Part shown: positions 38,706 to 47,421 of the stretch, piece by piece
How the letters are laid out: each line of letters starts with the position of its first letter
How positions within the stretch are numbered: the stretch's first letter is position 1
Origin: Azonexaceae bacterium s22
GTDB lineage: Bacteria; Pseudomonadota; Gammaproteobacteria; Burkholderiales; Rhodocyclaceae
Direction of reading: 5' to 3'
DNA length: 64,000 nt
NCBI GenBank assembly: GCA_016617495.1
Contig: WYCU01000005.1
Location: 186,001 to 250,000 of the forward strand
Notes under the pieces: generated by a model
The model's input: the letters and a program-made list of their open reading frames with translations, nothing else
The model's database searches: none
Told to the model about the DNA's origin: nothing
Position numbers and translations under genes: made by a program

Positions 38706-40036
38706 TGGCGAGACTCAAGGCCGGCCTGCTCTCACTACGCGATCTCTTTGCCACCGCATGGTGGATTTTCCTGATCGTCGGCATTGGCTTTGCGGTCGCT
38801 TACCAATTTGTCGAGCCTGCGCCGCCGAAGCGCATCGTCATCACGACGGGCAGCGAATCCGGCGCCTACTATCAATTTGCCCAGCGCTACGCGACCATTC
38901 TGGCGCGCAACGGCATCACGCTCGACATCCGGACCTCGGCAGGGTCGCTGGAAAATCTGGCGCGCCTGGAGAGCGATGAGGCGCAGGTCGGCTTTGTCCA
39001 GGGCGGGGTGATCGAACAGCCGCTCCTCGGCGAAGATCCGGAGGAAGAGGAGGAAGGCGCCCTGCGTTCGCTCGGCAGCGTGTTCTACGAGCCGGTCTGG
39101 GTGTTCTACCGCGGCGATCGCCGTTACGACAGGCTCACCGATCTCAAGGGGCGGCGTATCGCCATCGGCCAGGAGGGCTCAGGGGTGCGCCAGCTGGCGC
39201 AGCAACTGCTGTCCGCCAATGAAATCCGGCCGGGCAATCATCTGGTTCCGCTGTCCGGCCTCAAGGCCGCCGAAGAATTGCAGCAGGGGCGGATCGACGC
39301 TGCCTTCATTATCGCCGCGGAGAACGCGCCGGTCGTGCAAGTGTTGCTGCGCTCGCCGGGCATCAAGGTCATGAGCTTTGCGCAGGCCGATGCCTACCAG
39401 CGCCGCTTTCCCTTCCTGAGCAAGCTCGTCCTGCCGCGTGGCGTGGCCGATCTGGTTCGCGACTACCCGCCGGAGGACATCGTCCTGCTGGCGCCCACCG
39501 CCAATCTCATCGTGCGCAAGGACCTGCACCCCGCGCTGCAAAGCCTCCTGCTGCAAGCGGCCAGCGAAGTCCATGGGCGCGCCGGTTTCTTCCAGCGGGC
39601 CGGTGAGTTCCCTGCCTTCAAGGACCGCATGGTGCCGCTCTCGCCGGAAGCCGCGCGCTACTTCAAGTCCGGCCCGCCCTTCCTGCAGCGTTACCTGCCC
39701 TTCTGGCTGGCCGTGCTCATCGACCGCCTGATCGTCATGTTGATCCCGATCTTCGCCTTGATGATTCCGCTGTTCAAGATCGCTCCGGCGCTCTATTCCT
39801 GGCGGGTGCGCTCCAAGGTGTTCCGCTGCTACGGCGAGCTGAAATTCCTCGAAGACGATCTGCGCAACCATTTCGACCCCGCGCGGCAAGCCGATTACCG
39901 CAAGCGCCTCGACGCCATCGAAGAGGAGGCCAGCCTGCTGCATGTGCCGCTGGCCTTCACCGACCTCGTCTATACCCTGCGCGAACACATCAACCTCGTT
40001 CGCCGCATTCTCGACAAGCAAGAGGCAGGGACATGA
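38702..40036 (+). CDS. TAXI-type TRAP substrate-binding protein, membrane-anchored
   Basis: 444 residues. N-terminal membrane helix (~residues 18-38), then a TAXI solute-binding domain: RIVITTGSESGAYYQFAQRYA, LDIRTSAGSLENL, GFVQGGV, GRRIAIGQEGSGVRQLAQ. An acidic loop (EDPEEEEEGA) interrupts it. A second membrane segment near residues 338-362 and a cytoplasmic helical tail follow. Usual TAXI proteins are free periplasmic receptors feeding a DctQM permease; none is encoded here. The overlap with the ParA gene (ATGA) suggests coupled translation and an odd, possibly signalling, role. Confidence 0.8.
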   Translation: MMARLKAGLLSLRDLFATAWWIFLIVGIGFAVAYQFVEPAPPKRIVITTGSESGAYYQFAQRYATILARNGITLDIRTSAGSLENLARLESDEAQVGFVQGGVIEQPLLGEDPEEEEEGALRSLGSVFYEPVWVFYRGDRRYDRLTDLKGRRIAIGQEGSGVRQLAQQLLSANEIRPGNHLVPLSGLKAAEELQQGRIDAAFIIAAENAPVVQVLLRSPGIKVMSFAQADAYQRRFPFLSKLVLPRGVADLVRDYPPEDIVLLAPTANLIVRKDLHPALQSLLLQAASEVHGRAGFFQRAGEFPAFKDRMVPLSPEAARYFKSGPPFLQRYLPFWLAVLIDRLIVMLIPIFALMIPLFKIAPALYSWRVRSKVFRCYGELKFLEDDLRNHFDPARQADYRKRLDAIEEEASLLHVPLAFTDLVYTLREHINLVRRILDKQEAGT

Positions 40037-40677
40037 AAGCATTCCTCGTCGCCAACCCCAAGGGTGGTTCCGGTAAAAGCACGCTGGCGACCAACCTCGC
40101 CGGCTACTTTGCCAGCCGCCGCCACGACGTCATGCTCGGCGACATCGACCGCCAGCAGTCTGCGCGCGCGTGGCTGGGCTTGCGCCCCTTCGAGTTGCCG
40201 ACGATCGACACCTGGGAAATCGGCCCGGATGACATTGCCCGCCCACCCAAAGGCACCAGCCACGTGGTGCTCGATACCCCGGCCGGCCTGCACGGCAAGG
40301 CGCTCGACAAGGTGCTCAAACTCTCCACACGGGTCATCGTCCCGGTGCAGCCTTCACTCTTCGACATGCTAGCCACGCGCAGCTTCCTCGATAGCCTGCT
40401 CGAAGAAAAGGCCGTCCGCAAAGGCCGCGCCGACGTGGCCGTCATCGGCATGCGCGTCGACGCCCGCACGCGCGCTGCCGGCGAGTTGGAGCGCTTTTTC
40501 GCTACCTACGACCTGCCGGTGCTGACCTACCTGCGCGACACCCAGGTCTACGTCCAGGCCGCTGCCGCCGGAATGACCCTCTTCGACCTCCCCCGCTCGC
40601 GCGCCGAACGCGATCTCGAACAGTGGCAGCCGATCATCGAATGGGCCGAAGCCGGAATGCCGGCAGACAAAGCCTAA
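40033..40677 (+). CDS. ParA-family ATPase
   Basis: 214 residues, single domain. Deviant Walker A KGGSGKSTLATNLAG with the signature lysine, Walker A' region GDIDRQQSARAWL, and Walker B VVLDTPAG. There is no N-terminal DNA-binding domain and no parB neighbour, so it resembles MipZ/orphan ParA proteins that position cell structures rather than plasmid partitioning. Coupled to the TAXI gene upstream. Confidence 0.85.
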   Translation: MKAFLVANPKGGSGKSTLATNLAGYFASRRHDVMLGDIDRQQSARAWLGLRPFELPTIDTWEIGPDDIARPPKGTSHVVLDTPAGLHGKALDKVLKLSTRVIVPVQPSLFDMLATRSFLDSLLEEKAVRKGRADVAVIGMRVDARTRAAGELERFFATYDLPVLTYLRDTQVYVQAAAAGMTLFDLPRSRAERDLEQWQPIIEWAEAGMPADKA

Positions 40678-40691
40678 AGACGCTTTTTCGC

Positions 40692-40728
40692 GATTGTCGC
40701 GGTCGACCATCAAAAGAGGGCAAAACTG
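40692..40728 (+). repeat. 37-bp interspersed element, copy 6
   Basis: Perfect core, CAAAAG, AGGGC, AAAACT. It fills most of the 58-bp gap between the convergent ParA and LysR genes. Confidence 0.88.
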
Positions 40729-40735
40729 CAGGCCC

Positions 40736-41647
40736 TTACAACCCGTCGGCGAGTCGTTCCAGGACTTCGGGTTTTTCCAGTTCGGCCAGAAACCAGGCCA
40801 GGGCTTTTCCGATGCGGCGGGTGCGCCAGGCGATGTAGCAGGGCGTGGCGGGGCGGGTGTCGGCGAGGGTGCGTTCGACCAGGCGGCCGGCGGCGGCTTC
40901 GCGCTCGGCGAGCCAGCGGGGCAGGTGGCCGACGCCCAGGCCGGCGGCTTGGGCGGCAGCTTTGGTTTCCATATCCGGGACGCGCAAGGTTTCCTGGCCT
41001 TCGAGGAGGCCAGCGGTGCGGGCGGTCAGTTCGCGCGAGGTGTCGGCAATGGCGATGGCGCGGTGGTTGCGCAGTTCGGCGGCGGCGATGGGGCCGGGGC
41101 ATGAGGCCAGCGGGTGGCTCGGCGCGACCATGAAACGCAGGCGGCTGTCGGCCGCGAGCAGGCGCGTGGCGATGCCGCTGCGGGCGGGCATGTCGCCCGG
41201 TACGCCGATGACCAGATCGGCGCGTCCGGTGACCAGTGCGTCCCAGCCGCCCCCCAGGACTTCATAGGCCAGCCGGACCTGCGTGCCGTGGCCAGCGGCG
41301 AGAAAACGGCCGATCAGCGGCAGCATCCGGTCGGCCGGGATCAGCATGTCGAGGGCGATGCGCAACTCGGCTTCCCAGCCTTTGGCGATGCGTTGCACGC
41401 GCCGTTCCAGTTCGCTGGCGGCGACCAGCAGGTGGCGGCCGTCGTCGAGCAGGGCGCGGCCGGCCGGGGTGAGGGTGGCGCGCCGCCCGTTACGGGCAAA
41501 GAGCACGACATCGAGGTCCGATTCCAGTTTGGCGACGGCGTGCGAGAGCGCCGAGGGGACGCGGTGCAGGGCACTGGCTGCGGCGCTGAAACTGCCGTGG
41601 CGGTCAATGGCGTCAAGCACGATGAGGAAGTCGAGCGAAATCTTCAT
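40736..41647 (-). CDS. LysR-family transcriptional regulator
   Basis: 303 residues. N-terminal winged helix (MKISLDFLIVLDAIDRHGSF then SALSHAVAKLESDLDVVLFARNGRRATLT) and a C-terminal periplasmic-binding-like effector domain. Divergent from the pirin gene across ~100 A/T-rich bp, so it likely regulates the pirin-flavodoxin pair. Confidence 0.88.
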   Translation of the reverse strand: MKISLDFLIVLDAIDRHGSFSAAASALHRVPSALSHAVAKLESDLDVVLFARNGRRATLTPAGRALLDDGRHLLVAASELERRVQRIAKGWEAELRIALDMLIPADRMLPLIGRFLAAGHGTQVRLAYEVLGGGWDALVTGRADLVIGVPGDMPARSGIATRLLAADSRLRFMVAPSHPLASCPGPIAAAELRNHRAIAIADTSRELTARTAGLLEGQETLRVPDMETKAAAQAAGLGVGHLPRWLAEREAAAGRLVERTLADTRPATPCYIAWRTRRIGKALAWFLAELEKPEVLERLADGL

Positions 41648-41751
41648 GTGAAAATTATTAAACAATTTGCTCTAAATTATTCGCTATTTTGGCGAGAACT
41701 CAAGCTTTAACATGGCGCCTAAGACATACGATTCATTCACAAGGAGTGGCC

Positions 41752-42462
41752 ATGATTATCCCGAGACGATCCGACGAGCGCGGTTATGCGCATCACGGTT
41801 GGCTGGAAGCGCGGCACAGTTTTTCCTTTGCCGAGTATTACGATCCCCAGGAAATGGGTTGGGGCGCCTTGCGCGTCATCAACGAGGACCGGGTGGCGCC
41901 GGGCAGCGGCTTTGGCATGCACGGCCACCGCGACATGGAAATCGTCACCTATATTCTCGACGGTGCCCTGGAGCACAAGGACAGCCTCGGCCATGGCGGG
42001 GTGATCCGCCGCGGCGAAATCCAGCGCATGAGTGCCGGCAAGGGCATTCTCCATAGCGAATTCAATCCCTCGCCCAGCGAGCCCACGCATTTGCTCCAGA
42101 TCTGGATTCAACCGGCACGGCTTGGCGGTTCGGCAAGCTATGAACAACAGGCCTTACCCGAGGACGAATTGCGCCAGGGCTGGCGCCTCGTGGCCTCGCC
42201 GGACGGTGCGCAAGGCAGTGCGACCATCGGCCAGGATGCACGCCTGTGGGCGACGCTGATCGGTGCGCGAGCCCGTGCAGATTACGCCTTGGCGGCGGGC
42301 CGGCTGGCCTACGTGCATGTCGTGAAAGGTGCGCTGCGCCTCAACGGTCAGGCGCTGTCTACCGGCGATGGCGCCAAGATTGCCGACGAAACCCGCCTGG
42401 AATTCATTGCGGATGCGGAAAGCGAAATCCTGCTTTTCGACCTGCCGCCGCAATCCGTTTAA
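41752..42462 (+). CDS. Pirin family protein (YhhW-like bicupin)
   Basis: 236 residues. Pirin metal-site motifs GMHGHRDMEIVTYIL, GEIQRMSAGKGILHSEFN and LLQIWIQPA. YhhW-type members have quercetin 2,3-dioxygenase activity and bind Fe or other metals. ATG at 41752 follows AAGGAGTGGCC; upstream residues are not conserved. Probably in an operon with the flavodoxin-like gene 27 bp downstream. Confidence 0.88.
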   Translation: MIIPRRSDERGYAHHGWLEARHSFSFAEYYDPQEMGWGALRVINEDRVAPGSGFGMHGHRDMEIVTYILDGALEHKDSLGHGGVIRRGEIQRMSAGKGILHSEFNPSPSEPTHLLQIWIQPARLGGSASYEQQALPEDELRQGWRLVASPDGAQGSATIGQDARLWATLIGARARADYALAAGRLAYVHVVKGALRLNGQALSTGDGAKIADETRLEFIADAESEILLFDLPPQSV

Positions 42463-42489
42463 CTTCAAAACCCCAATCAGGAGAATCGC

Positions 42490-43047
42490 ATGAGCAAAAT
42501 TATCGTTGTTTACCATTCCGGCTACGGCCATACCCGTCGCGTTGCCGAAGTTGTCGCCGAAGGCGCCGGGGCGGAACTGCTCGCCATCGATGCCGAAGGC
42601 AATCTGCCGGAAGGCGCCTGGGATCAACTCGCCGCTGCCGATGCCATTGTTTTCGGCACCCCCACCTACATGGGCGGCCCGAGCTGGCAGTTCAAGAAAT
42701 TTGCCGACGCCACCTCCAAGGCCTGGTATACCCGTGCCTGGCAGGACAAGGTATTCGGCGGTTTCACCAACAGCGCCAGCCCGGTCGGCGATAAGGGTGC
42801 GACGATGATTGCGCTGCAAACCCTGGCTTCGCAGCATGGTGGCATTTGGGTCAGCCTGGGCTTGCTGCCGGCCAACACCAAGGCCGCCACGCATGCGGAC
42901 ACCAACCATCTCGGCGGCTCGGTCGGTCTGCTGGTGCGTTCCCCGTCCGATGCCGGCGTCGATGAAATTCCCGCCGGCGATCTCGATACGGCACGCCGCT
43001 ACGGCGAACGCATCGCCGCGGTTACGGCACGTTTGCGGGCGGCTTGA
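42490..43047 (+). CDS. WrbA-like flavodoxin family NAD(P)H reductase
   Basis: 185 residues. FMN-binding motif IIVVYHSGYGHTRRVAE, GTPTYMGGPSWQFKKF, and FTNSASPVGDKGAT. Short relative to WrbA (~198), so family rather than exact name is given. It reduces quinones or acts as an electron carrier. CAGGAGAATCGC precedes the ATG. Confidence 0.85.
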   Translation: MSKIIVVYHSGYGHTRRVAEVVAEGAGAELLAIDAEGNLPEGAWDQLAAADAIVFGTPTYMGGPSWQFKKFADATSKAWYTRAWQDKVFGGFTNSASPVGDKGATMIALQTLASQHGGIWVSLGLLPANTKAATHADTNHLGGSVGLLVRSPSDAGVDEIPAGDLDTARRYGERIAAVTARLRAA

Positions 43048-43138
43048 TCGGCTGAAGTACGGCCCCGAAAATCGGCAGGCCATCCGGGGCTGCGATGCTA
43101 GTATTGTCGCTTCCAAAAACGAACCACAGGGAGCTTTC

Positions 43139-44050
43139 ATGAACATGCATTTGCGAAGCGGGGTGGCCGGCTGTGCCTTCGGGGTCCTGGCGCTCGCCAC
43201 TACGGCGGCGCAAGCCGCGGAGCCCAGCCCGTGGCAATCCTTTGCCTCGGTGACGCCGGTCTACCAAGGCGGTGCGGACATCGATGGCGGCGGCGATTAC
43301 AGCATGACCGGCCTGATCGTCCGCGGCGGGACGTCCTACAACTACGGGAACGGTACCCGTGCCGGTGTTACGCTGAACTACGACTACATGGATTATTCGT
43401 TCTCGAACAGCAGTGCGTTCGGTGCGGCAAAGCCCTGGAATGTCGTGCAGCGCTATGGCATTGCCGTCCCGCTCGCGTTGGGCGTGAGCGATGGCTGGAG
43501 TGTCGGCTTTACGCCGTCCGCCGACTGGTACCGCGAAAACGGGGCCGATACCGGCGATTCCCTGATCTGGGGTGCCTCGCTTACCGGGGTCAAGCAATTT
43601 GCGGATGGCAATCGCCTGGGCCTCGGTGTCGGTGTTTATTCCCGCCTCGAAGAAACCAGTGTGTTCCCGTTCCTGTTGGTCGATTGGCGTTTGAGCGACC
43701 GTTGGCGCTTGGTCAATCCGCTGCCCAGCGGCCCGACCGGGCCGGCCGGTCTGGAACTTGATTACCAGATCGACGGCAATTGGACAGCCGGCGTCGGTGC
43801 GGCTTATCGCACTCTGCGCTTCCGCCTGAGCGACAGCGGCCCGGTGCGCAATGGCATCGGCGAAGAAAGCGGTATTCCCGTCTTTCTGCGGGTGACGCGC
43901 AGCATGGGCAAGGCCATGGCGCTGCACTTCTATGGTGGTGTGGTGGCCGGCGGAAAACTGCGCGTGGAGAATTCCTCGGGCAACCTGATTCGCGAAGAGA
44001 ATTTCGATCCCGCACCGATGTTCGGCCTGACCTTCGTCGGCCGTTTCTGA
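43139..44050 (+). CDS. Outer-membrane beta-barrel protein (DUF6268-like)
   Basis: 303 residues. Signal peptide of ~29 residues (ending AQAA-EP), then alternating amphipathic strands rich in Gly/Tyr (GGTSYNYGNGTRAGVTLNYD and similar) and a C-terminal FGLTFVGRF ending in the phenylalanine required for barrel assembly. Function unknown; may be a pore or structural porin-like protein. CAGGGAGC site before the ATG. Confidence 0.75.
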   Translation: MNMHLRSGVAGCAFGVLALATTAAQAAEPSPWQSFASVTPVYQGGADIDGGGDYSMTGLIVRGGTSYNYGNGTRAGVTLNYDYMDYSFSNSSAFGAAKPWNVVQRYGIAVPLALGVSDGWSVGFTPSADWYRENGADTGDSLIWGASLTGVKQFADGNRLGLGVGVYSRLEETSVFPFLLVDWRLSDRWRLVNPLPSGPTGPAGLELDYQIDGNWTAGVGAAYRTLRFRLSDSGPVRNGIGEESGIPVFLRVTRSMGKAMALHFYGGVVAGGKLRVENSSGNLIREENFDPAPMFGLTFVGRF

Positions 44051-44102
44051 GGGCTTGAGTGCGCTGCAAGTCCGGCGCGGCATTGCAGAGGGCGCCGGGC
44101 CG

Positions 44103-44645
44103 TTAAGGTTGCGGCGCCTTTTGTTTGCTACCTCGCTTCAGCAGGGCGCCGATGGCCAGGGCGACCAGCAAGGGATCAATCAACGCATCCCACAGGTTGG
44201 CAAAGATCCCGAGGGCGTAAGCGGCCAGTCCGCCAGCCAGAATCAGCAGCCATTCAATCCGCCCGGCACGCCAGAGCGCCGGGGCTGCAATGGCCAAGAC
44301 GCCGAGGAGCGGCCAAGGCTGGTAGCCCAACCCGTAGGGGTCGAAGGCACCCAGGCCAAGCGCCAAGGGGTAAAACACCGCACCCACTGCGACGATGCAT
44401 CCTGCGGCTGTTTTGCTGAGGGGCGATGGGCTGCTGCCGAGCAAAGACCAGAGGGCAACTGCAAGCAGGGTGGCAGACGGGGCGCCGAAAAACCCGTGCA
44501 GTGCGGCAGCCAGGCCGGAGGGTGTGGCGATGGCGGCGCCGATGAATCCGGCAGGCCGCCGCCACCGGCCCAGCGGCAGCAGGGTCAGCACGGCGCCGAA
44601 AACCAGCGCCTGCGCCAACCAGCCGTACAGGGCGCTGGCCGTCAT
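44103..44645 (-). CDS. Polytopic membrane protein, unknown
   Basis: 180 residues, about six membrane helices, no charged transport motif recognised. Starts at the ATG overlapping the sialidase stop (ATGA), so it belongs to the ArnT-like/sialidase operon and may help export or modify the same glycan. Confidence 0.6.
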   Translation of the reverse strand: MTASALYGWLAQALVFGAVLTLLPLGRWRRPAGFIGAAIATPSGLAAALHGFFGAPSATLLAVALWSLLGSSPSPLSKTAAGCIVAVGAVFYPLALGLGAFDPYGLGYQPWPLLGVLAIAAPALWRAGRIEWLLILAGGLAAYALGIFANLWDALIDPLLVALAIGALLKRGSKQKAPQP

Positions 44646-45769
44646 GGTTTTGCTCCTGCGGGCGCATCCAGCCAGGCTTCGGTGAACATCGCATGGCGAA
44701 TGCCCTTGCGCTGCCAGGTGTAGGCGAGGTGAATGCGGCCATCGCGAGCGAGGAGCAGTGCCGGGTAGGAATATTCGGCGTCGACATCGGGGTCGTCCTC
44801 GATGGCGCGCGGCGCTCCCCAGGTTTGCCCCTCGTCGGACGAAATCCACAGCAGCAGGCGGTTGCGATTGCCTTCGCCATTGCCGGCCAGCAACAGGCGA
44901 CCGCTGGGCAGGCGAAGCAGGGCGACCGAGGCGTTGGGGTTGGGAAGCGGCAAGGCGGTGCCGGCTTGCCAGTGCGTGCCTGCATCGCCGGTCGTGGCGA
45001 CGCGGATTTTTCCCGGGCCGGGACCGGCATCGCGCAAGGCGGCGAAGGCGCGTTGGCCGTCGAGTGCCACCACGGCCGGTTGCAGGGTGCGCACCGGTTG
45101 CGGCAGGCGCGCTTTGGCGACGATGTCGCCTTTGCCATCGAGGCGCAGCCATTCGCCGTGCTTGGCGATGAATTCGTGATACACCGGCAAGCCCAGGCCG
45201 CCGTCGGCCAGGCGGAGCGGTGGCGCGCGGCCCAGCGTGCTGATGTTGAAGAACGGCGAGGTCTGCAACTTGCGCGGGGCCGACCAGGTGGCGCCCGCAT
45301 CGTCGGAGAAGGCGTGGTTGAGCGAACTGCCCGCCCAGCCGCCCCACGCTACGCTGACGAACCACAGATGCAGGCGATGCCCCTCGACAAACAACAACGG
45401 ATTGCCGACTTTGCGGGTGTAGGCCCGGGTGGCTGCCGCCGTGGCTTCGCGGGTGGCAATCGGGCGGGGCGCGCTCCAGTGCGCACCGTCGCGCAGCGCC
45501 AGCCATACCGCGACATCGGCTGCACCTTCGCGGCTACCGGCAAACCACGCCGCGGCGATTCGCCCATCGGGCAGTTCGGCGAGGGCGGCGGCATGGGCCG
45601 AGGGGGCGGCGACCGGCAAGAGGGCGCTGGAAAAATCGGCAGGCAGCGTGGGCGCGACTGCCGGCGCGGGCGGCATGAAGGCCGCGGGCGGTACGCTCGG
45701 GATACGCCAGGCCGCGGCGACGAAAGCCGCGGCGAAAATCAGGAGCGGCGCGGTGCGGCCAAGCCTCAT
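44642..45769 (-). CDS. Sialidase/BNR-repeat exo-glycosidase family protein
   Basis: 375 residues. N-terminal membrane anchor (LLIFAAAFVAAAW), Pro/Ala linker, then a six-bladed propeller with at least three Asp-boxes (SDDAGATWSAP, TTGDAGTHWQAG, SSDEGQTWGAP). An N-terminal FAGSREGA plays the role of the FRIP-like arginine motif. Family members hydrolyse sialic acid or related glycosides; here the substrate is unknown and non-sialic acid glycans are as likely. Start ATG at 45769 overlaps the upstream gene stop. Confidence 0.8.
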   Translation of the reverse strand: MRLGRTAPLLIFAAAFVAAAWRIPSVPPAAFMPPAPAVAPTLPADFSSALLPVAAPSAHAAALAELPDGRIAAAWFAGSREGAADVAVWLALRDGAHWSAPRPIATREATAAATRAYTRKVGNPLLFVEGHRLHLWFVSVAWGGWAGSSLNHAFSDDAGATWSAPRKLQTSPFFNISTLGRAPPLRLADGGLGLPVYHEFIAKHGEWLRLDGKGDIVAKARLPQPVRTLQPAVVALDGQRAFAALRDAGPGPGKIRVATTGDAGTHWQAGTALPLPNPNASVALLRLPSGRLLLAGNGEGNRNRLLLWISSDEGQTWGAPRAIEDDPDVDAEYSYPALLLARDGRIHLAYTWQRKGIRHAMFTEAWLDAPAGAKP

Positions 45770-47373
45770 GGGGCAACCAGTTCGAACCACACGACGGTGG
45801 TTTTAAGGGGCGCGAGGTCGCGCGTGGCAAAGGCTTCCCGCCAATCGGCCGCGGTGGCGCCCACGCGGGCAAAACGCAGGCCGGAGCCGTGCGATGCCAG
45901 CGTGGTGTAGCGTCCGGCCTCGCGTAGTTGCAGGCCGGCCGATGCCGCAGCGTGTTGCAGGCGGGGCACATCCCGCGCCTCCAGAAACACCAGGGCGTTC
46001 AAGGCGTGCAGTTCGGCCAGGTCGTGCTTGTCGAGCTGGCCGTAATGGCGCAGGGCGCGCTGGCTGGCGATGGCCAGCATGGCCGGTTGCGGGCCGTCGA
46101 ACAATGCGACTTCCCGCGTTTTACCCAGTGCCTGCACGGCCTCGGGAACGGCATTGACGCCGAGCGCCGGGAAGACGCCGGCGAGCAGGGCCGTCCAGTA
46201 AATGGCCGGCGCCGCCAGCAGGTGTCCGGGCGCGCGCGGCGGCCACCAGGCCCAGATGAAATAGGCCGCCGGGAGCAGCGCCCAATACCAGCCGCCCAGG
46301 CGGAACCAGAAGGTTAATCCGGCAATGCCGGCGCCCAGCAGCAGGGCCAGGATCAGCCCCGTGCGGAAGGGCCAGCGCGCACGCAGCGTCGGCAGCGCGA
46401 GGGCCACGAGGATGGCCAGCGGGACCAGCGAGCCGATCAGGTAGCGGTCGAAACTGCGGAGGAAGGCGAAGGGCAGAAAGGTCGCAAGAAACCACAGGAG
46501 GGCGGTGCGCGTCGGCAAGTCGCCGCGTCGGGCCTGCCAGGCAGCCAAGGCGAAGACGACGACCCAGGGCAGGGCGATGTTGAGCAGCCCGAGGACGATG
46601 CCGGGTGAAAAACTGAGCAACTGGCGCGATTCGATTTCATCGGCAAAGACGAGCTGCGCGGCTTCCGGGTAGAGGTGGCGGACCAGGAAAAACCAGGGGA
46701 AGGCGAGCGCCGCGAAGAGTACGGCATGCGAGAGCAGTGGCAACCAATGGCGAAGCGCCTCGCGCCAGGGCCACCGGCCGCTGGCCAACACGGCGAGAAC
46801 GCCACCGCCGCAGACGAGGAGTGCGATGGGGCCTTTGGTGAGGAAGGCGGCGGCCAAAAGCAGGATTGTCGCGGTCAACGCCCATTTTTTGCCCAAATCC
46901 ATCCAGATCAGCAGGCAGGCAAAGGCCGCGGTGGACAACGCCGCGACCGGGATGTCGAGCATGAAGCGCCGGCCTTCCGTGGCGAGGCCCAGGCAGCCAA
47001 GCAGCACCGCGCCCGCGATCAGGCCGCTTTCCGGGCGGCCGGAAAGGCGCCGGGCGACGGCGGCGGTGGACAGCACCAGCAAGGCGGCAAAAAGCACGGC
47101 AACAAAGCGGGCGCTGACCAACGAGATGCCGAAGGTTTCATAGCTGACGCGCCCGATCCAGTACAGCAAGGGCGGTTTGCGAATGCGCGGGGCGCCGTCG
47201 AGGAAAGGGACCAGCCAGTGGTCGCCCTCGATCATTTCCATCGGCGTGCGCAACCCGAGGAAGAATTCGTCCTTGCCGGTCAGGCCGGTCAATTCGCCGA
47301 TGCCCGGGAGCAGGACGACGAGCGTCAGGAAGAAGAGAAGGAGCGACTGGCGGAGAGGCGAACGCGCGAACAT
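45766..47373 (-). CDS. ArnT/PMT-type glycosyltransferase, polytopic
   Basis: 535 residues, about 11 membrane helices. ArnT-like features: GKDEFFLGLRTPMEMIEGDHWLVP with the conserved acidic residues, RIRKPPLLYW, and FLTKGPIALL. Uses a polyprenyl-phosphate sugar donor to modify lipid A or a surface glycan. Residues around TATILLL are encoded by a variant of the 37-bp element. Head of a three-gene operon with the sialidase-like and membrane proteins. Confidence 0.85.
   Translation of the reverse strand: MFARSPLRQSLLLFFLTLVVLLPGIGELTGLTGKDEFFLGLRTPMEMIEGDHWLVPFLDGAPRIRKPPLLYWIGRVSYETFGISLVSARFVAVLFAALLVLSTAAVARRLSGRPESGLIAGAVLLGCLGLATEGRRFMLDIPVAALSTAAFACLLIWMDLGKKWALTATILLLAAAFLTKGPIALLVCGGGVLAVLASGRWPWREALRHWLPLLSHAVLFAALAFPWFFLVRHLYPEAAQLVFADEIESRQLLSFSPGIVLGLLNIALPWVVVFALAAWQARRGDLPTRTALLWFLATFLPFAFLRSFDRYLIGSLVPLAILVALALPTLRARWPFRTGLILALLLGAGIAGLTFWFRLGGWYWALLPAAYFIWAWWPPRAPGHLLAAPAIYWTALLAGVFPALGVNAVPEAVQALGKTREVALFDGPQPAMLAIASQRALRHYGQLDKHDLAELHALNALVFLEARDVPRLQHAAASAGLQLREAGRYTTLASHGSGLRFARVGATAADWREAFATRDLAPLKTTVVWFELVAP
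46864..46900 (+). repeat. 37-bp interspersed element, degraded copy
   Basis: Core with one change (GTCAAC for GTCGAC), an ATTTTTT tract, GCCC and AAATCC at the right offsets. Antisense inside the ArnT-like gene, reading LTATI. Confidence 0.65.
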
Positions 47374-47421
47374 GGGGCGGAATTCTACCCTGTCCCGCCC
47401 GGCTTCCCTGCGCTCACGCGC

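Noticed and set aside
43101-43125. ATTGTCGC followed by AAAAA before the barrel-protein gene
   Set aside because: Only eight core bases match and the tail does not align.
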